Positions 1 to 5,755 of a DNA stretch of 5,755 nucleotides are shown piece after piece. The notes under the pieces are model-generated. The model was not told the DNA's origin. It was given only the letters and a program-made list of their open reading frames with translations, and did not search any database. Position numbers and translations under genes: made by a program. Every line of letters starts with the position of its first letter. Positions within the stretch are counted from its first letter, which is position 1. The stretch comes from a bacterium (GTDB lineage Bacteria; JAMCPX01). The DNA lies in NCBI GenBank assembly GCA_021787655.1, contig JAJYLM010000136.1:1-5755 (forward strand). Reading direction: 5' to 3'.

Positions 1-522
1 GATCGTTGCAGCATGGTCGTTCCCGTATTCGAGCAGGAGGGGTTTCGGCATGTGCAGCTTGACACCCTCGGCGATCAGGTTAAACAGGGACATGGAATAC
101 TGGGACAGAACATTTTCGGGAAGAACAGCCTCCCTGAAATGAAAGATACCGTCGCTCATGCTGAAGGTATACACGAACCGCATTCTGAGCTGCAGCTTGA
201 GTGCGTCGTTGATGTTGATGGGCAGAAGGCCCCGCTCCTGCAAAACAGCCCCGTGCCTCTTCTTCTTCGCGAGCACCTCCTTCAGGGAATCTTCATAGTC
301 CGGCTGGCTCACCAGTCCGTTCTCGAACAAGACCCTTCCGAACGTCTCCTTCAGAATATTCGACCTTCCCCCCACGAGTAAGCCGTTCTTGAAATACAGT
401 TCTTTCTTGAACTTACCCGATTCAACCTTCATGATACCCTCGACCTTCAGGACAGCGATGTTTTTCAGCACAGATATGAATTCGGGGGTATTAATATGTC
501 CCGAGCTACTCAAACCAGCCAT
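1..522 (-). CDS. PATAN/DUF4388-like domain protein, 3' end beyond window
   Basis: An uninterrupted minus-strand frame runs from an ATG (CAT at 520-522) to the window edge, giving 174 residues with no stop, so the C-terminus is missing. The pattern matches PATAN/DUF4388 (PatA N-terminal-like) domains. A short strand pair around residues 22-50 contains KVEG and LYFKNGLLVGG, where such domains have a G-L-based effector module and a 'phenotype of input' strand ending in G. Two helical stretches follow (about 57-85 and 89-120) with FGRVLFENGLVS and GAVLQERGLL, then SDGIFHF at 123-129. Known family members occur in signalling and motility proteins, often joined to response-regulator, DnaJ or TPR parts, as protein-interaction modules; no enzyme activity is known. 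No Shine-Dalgarno sequence precedes the ATG, and no in-frame ATG lies within about 25 nt upstream. It is transcribed away from the SpoIID-like gene. The role is unknown, and a further C-terminal domain may lie outside the window. Confidence 0.75.
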   Translation of the reverse strand, partial: MAGLSSSGHINTPEFISVLKNIAVLKVEGIMKVESGKFKKELYFKNGLLVGGRSNILKETFGRVLFENGLVSQPDYEDSLKEVLAKKKRHGAVLQERGLLPININDALKLQLRMRFVYTFSMSDGIFHFREAVLPENVLSQYSMSLFNLIAEGVKLHMPKPLLLEYGNDHAATI

Positions 523-592
523 GATAGATGTATATACAGAAATGTATAAAAAATTCAATAAAATATTGCATCATGCCCCTGTTTTGAGTTAA
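523..592. promoter_or_regulatory. AT-rich divergent promoter region with a 10-bp palindrome
   Basis: This 70-bp spacer separates two divergent genes and is markedly more AT-rich than its surroundings. For the minus-strand gene, a candidate -35 TTGAAT (558-553) lies 16 nt from TATATA (536-531) or 18 nt from TATACA (534-529); each box matches four of six sigma-70 consensus positions. A perfect palindrome TGTATATACA occupies 529-538, and its half TGTATA recurs at 543-548, which could be an operator or just AT-rich promoter sequence. For the plus-strand gene the only candidate is weak: TTGCAT (566-571) with TTAAGT 17 nt further on. The boxes were found by eye and are not proven. Confidence 0.3.
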
Positions 593-1750
593 GTGAATAC
601 CATGCTGAATCATGCGTCCCGCAGGGGATTGCTTTTTTTATACATCGTACTCTTCATGATACCGGCCCCTTTGTACGCTGCCACAGGGAACGGTGTACCT
701 GAGGTCCGGGTCAAAGTCTTTCATGATGTTTCCACCCTCCGCATCGAGGGACATGACGTCCGGCTCATCGACACCTACCGCAATTTATATATTTTTAAAA
801 ACCGCGGTATCTCCTCTCTGGTCGTGTCCGTTGCGAACAACGGTATCTCGGTGAACAACGCAGTGTACCCGGCACGCATGGTCACCCTGGTGTTCTCCGA
901 CGGCATGGTACGGATCAACGGAAAGCTGCTGCGGGGGCATCTCGAGATAGCAAACGAGAACAACCGTGATCTCATCGTCGTCAACGCGATAAATCTTGAA
1001 TCGTACGTCGCCGGCCTCGTGAACGCAGAAATGCCTCACAACTGGCCGATCGAGGCGCTGGAAGCGCAGGCAGTCGTTGCACGCACCTATGCACTCTGGC
1101 AGAAGGACAGGCACCTGGACCAATACTATGACATGGAGAACGGCGTCATGGACCAGGTCTATAAAGGCGTCGATTCAGAAAACAACAGGGGATGGGCGGC
1201 AGTCAATGCGACCCGGGGACAGATCATAACGTACGACGGAAAACCGATCCTCGCGATGTACCATTCCATCTGCGGGGGAGAAACGGAGAACTCGGAAGAT
1301 GCGATCGGATACAAGTACCCGTACCTGAGGGCGGTCACCTGTAATTTCTGCAGGTTTGCACCGCACTATTTCTGGAAGTATACCCTGGGATTCAGGACAC
1401 TGGCATACCGGATGATCGCGAAGGGCTACAATCTGTCGGAGGTTGATGGTTTTTCCATCCTTAAAAGGAGCAGGACACAGCGGGTCATGACAGCGCGGGT
1501 CGTCACCAACAAGGGCCTCATCGATCTCGACGGTGTCACGCTGCGGGGGATTATTGGTTTCGACAGATTGCGGAGCACCCTGTTCTGGATAAAGGTCAGC
1601 GGCAACACCATATTTTTTCACGGCAGGGGCTTCGGTCACGGCGTCGGCATGTGCCAATGGGGAGCCTACGGCATGGCAAAAAAAGGCTCTACCTACCGGC
1701 AGATCATCCACTATTATTATCAGCATGTGCACATCGAGAGGCTCTATTGA
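593..1750 (+). CDS. Secreted SpoIID/LytB-domain protein (putative peptidoglycan lytic enzyme or amidase enhancer)
   Basis: The 385-residue product starts at GTG 593; ATG 602 (382 residues) is an equally good start, and neither has a clear Shine-Dalgarno sequence. A hydrophobic segment (about 13-29) ending LYA-A looks like a signal peptide, so the protein probably acts outside the cytoplasmic membrane. A beta-rich region (about 36-130) leads into the SpoIID core: LESYVAGLVNAEMP (135-148), EALEAQAVVARTYAL (154-168), QVYKG (188-192), the CGG-TE segment (227-232) and GHGVGMCQWGA (348-358). In Bacillus SpoIID, which cleaves glycan strands lacking stem peptides as a lytic transglycosylase, the catalytic Glu sits in the motif matching E146 here. 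LytB relatives instead enhance amidases. Cys227, Cys250, Cys253 and His224 lie in the same region and could form a metal site. There are no sporulation neighbours, so a role in general wall remodelling is more likely than spore engulfment. It appears to be the first gene of a three-gene operon. Confidence 0.9.
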   Translation: MNTMLNHASRRGLLFLYIVLFMIPAPLYAATGNGVPEVRVKVFHDVSTLRIEGHDVRLIDTYRNLYIFKNRGISSLVVSVANNGISVNNAVYPARMVTLVFSDGMVRINGKLLRGHLEIANENNRDLIVVNAINLESYVAGLVNAEMPHNWPIEALEAQAVVARTYALWQKDRHLDQYYDMENGVMDQVYKGVDSENNRGWAAVNATRGQIITYDGKPILAMYHSICGGETENSEDAIGYKYPYLRAVTCNFCRFAPHYFWKYTLGFRTLAYRMIAKGYNLSEVDGFSILKRSRTQRVMTARVVTNKGLIDLDGVTLRGIIGFDRLRSTLFWIKVSGNTIFFHGRGFGHGVGMCQWGAYGMAKKGSTYRQIIHYYYQHVHIERLY

Positions 1751-1755
1751 GAGGA
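1751..1755 (+). promoter_or_regulatory. Shine-Dalgarno for the patatin-like gene
   Basis: GAGGA begins directly after the TGA of the upstream SpoIID-like gene and lies 7 nt before ATG 1763. It fixes the start of the patatin-like gene and is the only strong Shine-Dalgarno sequence at any gene start in this window. Confidence 0.65.
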
Positions 1756-1762
1756 ACCGGAT

Positions 1763-2587
1763 ATGACCCGTTTTCCCATACTTGACAAGCTCCGTTTAAT
1801 CCTGAGCAGGGAGAAGACAAAGAGTGTCGGCATTGCCCTGGGAGGGGGCGTTGTCTGGGGTACTGCCCACATCGGCGTACTGGAGGCAATCGAAGAAGAA
1901 GGCATAACAATAAACGCGATCGCCGGGACATCCGCGGGCAGCATCATTGCCTCACTGTATGCATTCGGCATCAGCCTGAAAGACATCAAGGCTGCTGCGG
2001 AAAAACTGCGGATGTCGGACATCTTCAAGATCAGGATCCCCAGGATGGGACTCGCGTCGACCGAGGGTATCGGAAAGCTCGTCAGGAGCTTTCTCCAGGA
2101 TGCCGTTTTCGAGGATGCGAAGATCCCCCTCGTCGTTCCCGCAACCAATCTGATTACCGGCCAGCCGCATCCCTTTACGAGCGGGCCTGTTGCCGACGCT
2201 GTCATGGCGAGCAGCGCCATCCCGGGAATTTTTGTCCCGGTCCGGATCGAGAACCAGGTGTACGTCGACGGCTCGCTCCTGGCGGACGTCCCCTGCCAGA
2301 TACTCAAGATGAACGGCACAGACTTCGTCATCGGCGTCGACCTCGTCGACCGCGAGACCTTCAAAAAAGAACCGACCAATATTTTCGACGTCATTATGAA
2401 AAGTATTCACATCATGATCAACGAAACACGCATGGAGCGGCTGCAGTTTGCGGACGTCGTTATCAGCCCGGATGTGCACGATATCGGCCAGTTCGACTTT
2501 GAGAAAATACCGCTGCTCATCAGGAGAGGCAGGGAGGCCGTGTCGAAACACATCGAGTTCATAAAAAAGAGTACTGCGCATCCCTGA
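1763..2587 (+). CDS. Patatin-like phospholipase (RssA-type, cytoplasmic)
   Basis: This 274-residue protein has the full patatin layout. A glycine-rich oxyanion loop, GGGVVWGTAHIGVL, spans 27-40. The nucleophile elbow GTSAG (55-59) places the catalytic Ser at 57, and YVDGS (167-171) supplies the dyad Asp169. The segment VMASSAIPGIFVPV (147-160) is also typical of bacterial patatins, and the length fits the single-domain RssA/YchK-like group. The family hydrolyses acyl esters of phospholipids or other lipids; the substrate here is unknown. No signal peptide or membrane segment is evident, so it should act from the cytoplasm, perhaps at the inner leaflet. One oddity is Trp32 where the oxyanion motif GGGxRG normally has Arg or Lys. 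The gene follows the SpoIID-like gene by 12 nt and precedes dedA by 25 nt, implying co-transcription. The family assignment is secure; activity is inferred from the intact dyad. Confidence 0.93.
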   Translation: MTRFPILDKLRLILSREKTKSVGIALGGGVVWGTAHIGVLEAIEEEGITINAIAGTSAGSIIASLYAFGISLKDIKAAAEKLRMSDIFKIRIPRMGLASTEGIGKLVRSFLQDAVFEDAKIPLVVPATNLITGQPHPFTSGPVADAVMASSAIPGIFVPVRIENQVYVDGSLLADVPCQILKMNGTDFVIGVDLVDRETFKKEPTNIFDVIMKSIHIMINETRMERLQFADVVISPDVHDIGQFDFEKIPLLIRRGREAVSKHIEFIKKSTAHP

Positions 2588-2612
2588 CCGGGATGACACG
2601 GCGGACAACAAG

Positions 2613-3221
2613 ATGGGAACCGAACTCCTGATACAATACGCTGAACATTTTACCTATGTGGCAACATTCGTTCTGTTGCTGCTGTGCGGTCTCGGCCTGC
2701 CGGTACCCGAAGAGGTCCTGCTCGTGATATCCGGGTACATTGCCTACAAGGGGATGACCTCAATCTATCTGACCGGTCCCGTTGATTTTCTCGGTGTCCT
2801 GGGCGGCGATCTCATCCTGTTTTACATCGGCAGGGGGTGGGCCCGGGGCATCAAAGGACACAACATCATCCGGCGCTTCATCGGCGACGCCGGTCTCGGT
2901 AAGGTCGAACACCTGTACGGCAGGCACGGAACAAAGGCGATCTTCATCGCCCGCTTCATCAGCGGTTTGAGACTGGCCGTGTTTCTTTCCGCAGGTATCA
3001 TGGGAACGCGGCGCAGCAAGTTTATCATCACGGACGCCCTCGCAGGAATGCTGGACATTCCCCTCTGGATCGGTGCGGGTTACTTTTTGGGGAGCGATAT
3101 CGACCGCGTGCTCAGATACGCGAAGGACTTCGAATACCTGTTCATCATCGCCCTGCCGTTCGTCATTGCAATCATCGTGATTCTGTACCTGCACTCAAAA
3201 TGGAAAGCGCCGTTCGAATAG
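2613..3221 (+). CDS. DedA-family (SNARE-associated/VTT domain) membrane protein
   Basis: The 202-residue product is strongly hydrophobic, with membrane segments at about 13-30, 34-48, 56-75, 108-130, 150-163 and 173-193. DedA hallmarks are GLPVPEEVLLVISGYIA (27-43), GGDLILFYIGR (64-74) and ARFISGLR (113-120). The acidic Glu33/34 and Asp66 and the Arg114/Arg120 pair, six residues apart, resemble the charged residues needed for function in E. coli DedA proteins such as YqjA. DedA-family proteins are linked to membrane lipid translocation, including undecaprenyl phosphate recycling by UptA-type members, and to membrane potential and drug tolerance. The Pro usual in RFxPGxR is Ser117 here, so it is a somewhat divergent member. 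ATG 2613 has only a weak GCGGA upstream (2601-2605). It is the last gene of the plus-strand cluster, and its TAG stop is one base from the converging maf stop. The family call is firm; the transported lipid cannot be told. Confidence 0.9.
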   Translation: MGTELLIQYAEHFTYVATFVLLLLCGLGLPVPEEVLLVISGYIAYKGMTSIYLTGPVDFLGVLGGDLILFYIGRGWARGIKGHNIIRRFIGDAGLGKVEHLYGRHGTKAIFIARFISGLRLAVFLSAGIMGTRRSKFIITDALAGMLDIPLWIGAGYFLGSDIDRVLRYAKDFEYLFIIALPFVIAIIVILYLHSKWKAPFE

Positions 3222-3222
3222 A

Positions 3223-3831
3223 TCATTCAAGCCCGACTGCCTTGAGCTTTTTTAAAGCTGCGATCACTTCCGGAAGCGGCAGACCCACGACATTGGTATA
3301 GGACCCGCGTATCCTTCTGATAAATATCCCGCCAAGTCCCTGAATGCCGTAAGCACCAGCCTTGTCCATAGGCTCGCCGGTCCTGACATACCATCTGATA
3401 TCGCTGTCCGTCAGCCGGTCCATGGTCACGTCCGTCGTCACCGAGAACGCAAACGAGACCTGTTCTGGCAGCTTCAGCAGACAGACACCGGTTATGACCT
3501 TATGGGTTTTCCCGCTCAGGAGCTTCAGGATCTTTTCCGCGTCATGCGTATCCGACGGCTTGCCGATGATCCGTTTTCCCATCACGACGATGGTATCGGC
3601 AGCGATGATACAACAGGGATTCCGCTCACCGTCTGCCACATCATCCGCCTTCATCCGCGCCAGGGATACGGCATGTCCTGCAGGCCTGCCCCGCAGGAGG
3701 TGCACCGGCGGTCCGAGTTTTTCTTCCGCACCCGATGCCTTCGACGTAAACCTCAGCCCCAAAGACTTCAGCAGTGCCTTCCGTCGTGCGGACGTACTTG
3801 CAAGAATTATTTGTATGTTTGTTTTTATCAT
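3223..3831 (-). CDS. maf: Maf-family nucleotide pyrophosphatase (YhdE-like dTTP/UTP type)
   Basis: The gene encodes 202 residues from ATG at 3831-3829. Maf proteins hydrolyse nucleoside triphosphates to the monophosphate and pyrophosphate, clearing non-canonical or excess nucleotides, and are tied to septum formation. The characteristic blocks are all present: IILASTSARR (8-17; the usual SPRR has Ala for Pro), AADTIVV (77-83, catalytic-type Asp79), IGKP (89-92), SGKTHKVITGV (106-116), DKAGAYGIQGLGG (156-168) and GSYTNVVGLPL (176-186). The AYGIQG and GSYxxVVGLPL blocks resemble YhdE (dTTP/UTP) rather than YceF (m7GTP), so that specificity is inferred. The frame stays open upstream to ATG 4008, but those 59 extra residues do not look like Maf and lie antisense to the RNase R coding region, so ATG 3831 was chosen; GTG 3837 is an alternative. 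No Shine-Dalgarno sequence is visible. The gene converges with dedA and diverges from rnr. Confidence 0.93.
   Translation of the reverse strand: MIKTNIQIILASTSARRKALLKSLGLRFTSKASGAEEKLGPPVHLLRGRPAGHAVSLARMKADDVADGERNPCCIIAADTIVVMGKRIIGKPSDTHDAEKILKLLSGKTHKVITGVCLLKLPEQVSFAFSVTTDVTMDRLTDSDIRWYVRTGEPMDKAGAYGIQGLGGIFIRRIRGSYTNVVGLPLPEVIAALKKLKAVGLE
3227..3253 (+). terminator. Weak rho-independent-like terminator for the plus-strand operon
   Basis: TCAAG (3227-3231) can pair with CTTGA (3241-3245), extended by a T-G wobble at 3226/3246, around a 9-nt loop. A run of six T (3248-3253) follows two bases after the stem. It starts 5 nt past the dedA stop and lies inside the maf 3' coding end. The stem is short and only partly GC, so efficiency may be low. 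A competing small hairpin, AGCTTT-TTT-AAAGCT (3245-3259), overlaps it. Confidence 0.35.
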
Positions 3832-3867
3832 TTGCACATTCGGATAACTATGGTATAGCATGAACAC
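3832..3867. promoter_or_regulatory. Compact divergent promoter spacer between maf and rnr
   Basis: Only 36 bp separate the two divergent start codons, so both promoters must overlap here or lie partly in coding sequence. On the plus strand, TTGCAC (3832-3837) and TATAGC (3854-3859) are 16 nt apart and could serve as poor -35 and -10 boxes. They would start transcription close to the rnr ATG and leave little or no leader. On the minus strand TATACC (3858-3853) is a comparable candidate. Identified by eye only. Confidence 0.3.
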
Positions 3868-5755
3868 ATGAAGATGATAAGAAAAAGCCAAAAGAGTTTG
3901 AAAAAGCAAGGAACACTGTTTGTCCATCCCGACGGGTACGGATTTGTCAGTACCGACCTGCCGAAGGACGTTTTTATTCCGCCGAATGCGCTCCACGGAG
4001 CCATCCACAATGACACGGTCATGATCACCGCAAGCACCCAGGACGGGAAATCATTCGAAGGCGCGGTACTCAAGATCGTGCAGAGAAACATGAAATACCT
4101 GGTCGGCATCGTTGAGCGCGAACATGGACAGCTCTTCTGCTCGCCGCTCGATAAACATATCACCTTTACGCTGCCCTTCGAAAAGGGAACACGGGGGCTG
4201 AATACCGGCGATGTTGTCCGCTGCGAAATGATCGGCGATGCCAAAGGAAACCGGAAGGCGAAGCTGGTCGAGAAGCTGGGCAATGAATCCACGCCCGGCA
4301 TCGACCTCAAACTTGTCATCGCACAGCACAACCTGCCGTCCGTCTTCAGCAGGGGTGCGGCTGCCCATGCAGCTTCCCTGAAGTACAGCCTCAGCAATGC
4401 AGAACGTTCGGCGCGGCACGATCTGCGCAGCATCCCCATCGTCACGATCGACGGCGACGATGCAAAAGATTTCGACGACGCGGTGTTTGTCAGAAAGACA
4501 GGGAGCGGTTATACCCTGTACGTGTCCATAGCGGATGTCAGCCACTACGTACGGATGGGCGACCCCGTTGATGCGGACGCCTTTGAGCGCGGCACCAGCG
4601 TCTACTTTCCCGGCACCGTGCTTCCCATGCTTCCCGAGGAGCTTTCCAATGACCTGTGCAGCCTGAAACCCCGGGAGGACAGGCTCACCCTCACTGCTGA
4701 GATCCGGTACGACCACAGCGGCAGGAGATTGAACTACAGCGTCTACCCGAGCGTCATCAGGAGCTCGGCACGCCTCACCTACACATCGGTTTGGGACATG
4801 CTCGAGCAGGGCGGCAAACCCGCAGGCGCAGGCAATGGACTGGCGGGCAACCTCAGGATCATGCGGGAGCTTGCAGAAATGCTGCGGTCAAAGAGACTCC
4901 AGGACGGAAGCCTTGACCTCGATCTGCCGGATGTCGAGCTCACGCTCGATGCGTACGGCATCCCTGAATCCATTGCAAAAAAAGAACGGAATATTGCGCA
5001 TATTATCGTCGAGGAGTTCATGCTCGAGGCGAACAGGGTTGTCGCAGCCTACGGCACCTCCAACGCACATCCCTTCATCTACAGGGTGCACGAACAGCCA
5101 GACCACGACAAGCTGTACGAATTCTACCTGTTCGTCCACAACCTCGGGTTGAAAATACCGGCATTCGAAAAATTCGATTCACGTTCTCTGCAGCACCTTC
5201 TCGACAAGGTCAAGGGCACCAAACTCGAAAAGGTGATCAATTACACGCTCCTCCGGTCCATGAAACAGGCGCGCTACGATGTCGAAAACATCGGGCACTT
5301 TGGTCTTGCTTTTGATCTCTACACGCATTTCACCTCTCCTATCAGGCGCTACCCGGACCTCACGGTGCACAGGATGCTGCGGGATCTGTTCACCCATACC
5401 ATGAACGGCAAACGTGCACAGATGTGGTCATCGAGGCTCGAAGAAATCGCCCGCCATTCATCGGAAACCGAGCGGAACGCGATGGATGCGGAACGCGACC
5501 TCTCGAAGATCCTCATAGCCACCCTGCTGACGGAACGGCAGAACACCCCCCTGCAGGGCTACATCAGCGGCATTACGGGGTCGGGGTTGTTTGTCGAGAT
5601 AGAAGATTTCTTTATCGACGGTTTCCTGGCGTTCGACGACATACCCAACGATTATTTCTACTCGGACTCGGCCCGGCACATGGCAATTGGCAAACGGACC
5701 GGCCGGACCTTCAAGATAGGCCAGAAGATAACAATAAGGATAACCAGGATAGACC
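3868..5755 (+). CDS. rnr: Ribonuclease R (RNase II/RNB family), 3' end beyond window
   Basis: An open frame of 629 codons runs from ATG 3868 to the right edge without a stop; ATG 3874 is an alternative start. RNase R is a processive 3'-to-5' exoribonuclease that degrades structured RNA. Domains in order are two OB-fold cold-shock-like modules (about 13-55 with GTLFVHPDGYGFVS and DVFIPPNAL, and about 76-135), the RNB catalytic domain (about 180-510) and a C-terminal S1 domain from about 560 (GYISGITGSGLFVEI), cut at residue 629. The metal-binding motif IDGDDAKDFDDAV (194-206) gives Asp195, Asp201, Asp203 and Asp204, matching the four Asp of RNase II/R. TSVYFPGTVLPMLPEELS (243-260) and HFTSPIRRYPDLTVHR (487-502) are also diagnostic. 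Unlike E. coli RNase R, no helix-turn-helix domain precedes the first OB fold. No Shine-Dalgarno sequence is seen. It diverges from maf across 36 bp. The Lys-rich tail common in the family, if present, lies outside the window. Confidence 0.95.
   Translation, partial: MKMIRKSQKSLKKQGTLFVHPDGYGFVSTDLPKDVFIPPNALHGAIHNDTVMITASTQDGKSFEGAVLKIVQRNMKYLVGIVEREHGQLFCSPLDKHITFTLPFEKGTRGLNTGDVVRCEMIGDAKGNRKAKLVEKLGNESTPGIDLKLVIAQHNLPSVFSRGAAAHAASLKYSLSNAERSARHDLRSIPIVTIDGDDAKDFDDAVFVRKTGSGYTLYVSIADVSHYVRMGDPVDADAFERGTSVYFPGTVLPMLPEELSNDLCSLKPREDRLTLTAEIRYDHSGRRLNYSVYPSVIRSSARLTYTSVWDMLEQGGKPAGAGNGLAGNLRIMRELAEMLRSKRLQDGSLDLDLPDVELTLDAYGIPESIAKKERNIAHIIVEEFMLEANRVVAAYGTSNAHPFIYRVHEQPDHDKLYEFYLFVHNLGLKIPAFEKFDSRSLQHLLDKVKGTKLEKVINYTLLRSMKQARYDVENIGHFGLAFDLYTHFTSPIRRYPDLTVHRMLRDLFTHTMNGKRAQMWSSRLEEIARHSSETERNAMDAERDLSKILIATLLTERQNTPLQGYISGITGSGLFVEIEDFFIDGFLAFDDIPNDYFYSDSARHMAIGKRTGRTFKIGQKITIRITRID

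Noticed and set aside
13..592. Two plus-strand open frames (13-381 and 389-592)
   Set aside because: They lie opposite the PATAN-like gene, have no family resemblance or ribosome site, and the minus-strand frame reads as a coherent domain.
593..1750. Sign of endospore formation from the SpoIID homologue
   Set aside because: SpoIID/LytB domains are common in non-sporulating bacteria, and no other sporulation gene is present in the window.
1744..2611. Long minus-strand frames opposite the patatin gene (216 and 219 residues)
   Set aside because: They overlap each other and the clearly coding patatin frame. Their translations show no recognisable domain and are typical antisense shadows in GC-rich DNA.
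3245..3259. Hairpin AGCTTT-TTT-AAAGCT as a bidirectional terminator
   Set aside because: The stem is short and AT-rich with a 3-nt loop, and no T-run follows it on either strand; the T-run here fits better as the tail of the TCAAG/CTTGA stem.
3832..4008. N-terminal extension of the Maf frame, 59 residues up to ATG 4008
   Set aside because: It runs antisense through the promoter spacer and the first 141 bases of rnr, and shows no Maf-like sequence. The Maf fold begins a few residues after ATG 3831.
4051..4716. Minus-strand frame of 221 residues opposite rnr
   Set aside because: The plus strand carries the intact RNase R domains across the whole stretch; the antisense product resembles nothing recognisable.

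Overview
The window holds six protein-coding genes, two of them cut by the window edges, packed with little intergenic DNA. I found no RNA gene, mobile element, CRISPR array or long repeat. Base composition is moderately GC-rich by eye. The genes are chromosomal in character: housekeeping enzymes plus envelope functions. A SpoIID/LytB-type protein outside any sporulation cluster, next to a PATAN/DUF4388-type protein, would fit a non-sporulating Gram-negative lineage such as Nitrospirota or Desulfobacterota. That assignment is inference from gene content only and is weak.

Layout: (1) bases 1-522, minus strand, carry the 5' part of a PATAN/DUF4388-like gene whose 3' end lies beyond the window. 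(2) An AT-rich spacer (523-592) separates it from a divergent plus-strand cluster. (3) That cluster has three closely spaced genes: a secreted SpoIID/LytB-domain protein (593-1750), a patatin-like phospholipase (1763-2587) and a DedA-family membrane protein (2613-3221). The gaps of 12 and 25 nt suggest one operon. (4) A Maf nucleotide pyrophosphatase (3223-3831, minus) converges on dedA with one base between the stop codons; a weak terminator-like hairpin for the plus-strand operon lies inside the maf 3' end. (5) A 36-bp divergent spacer leads to an RNase R gene (3868 to the right edge, plus), cut in its C-terminal S1 domain after 629 codons.

How they may work together: the three-gene cluster joins a predicted glycan-strand-acting enzyme, a cytoplasmic lipid acyl hydrolase and a putative lipid translocase. 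This would make sense as an envelope-maintenance unit, but it is a hypothesis from adjacency. Maf and RNase R look like ordinary nucleotide-pool and RNA-turnover genes. Nothing here makes a convincing case for a wholly new system. The points most worth a second look are the Trp in the oxyanion-hole motif of the patatin, a possible metal site in the SpoIID-like protein, the RNase R that lacks an N-terminal helix-turn-helix domain, and the lack of Shine-Dalgarno sequences at both divergent gene pairs.
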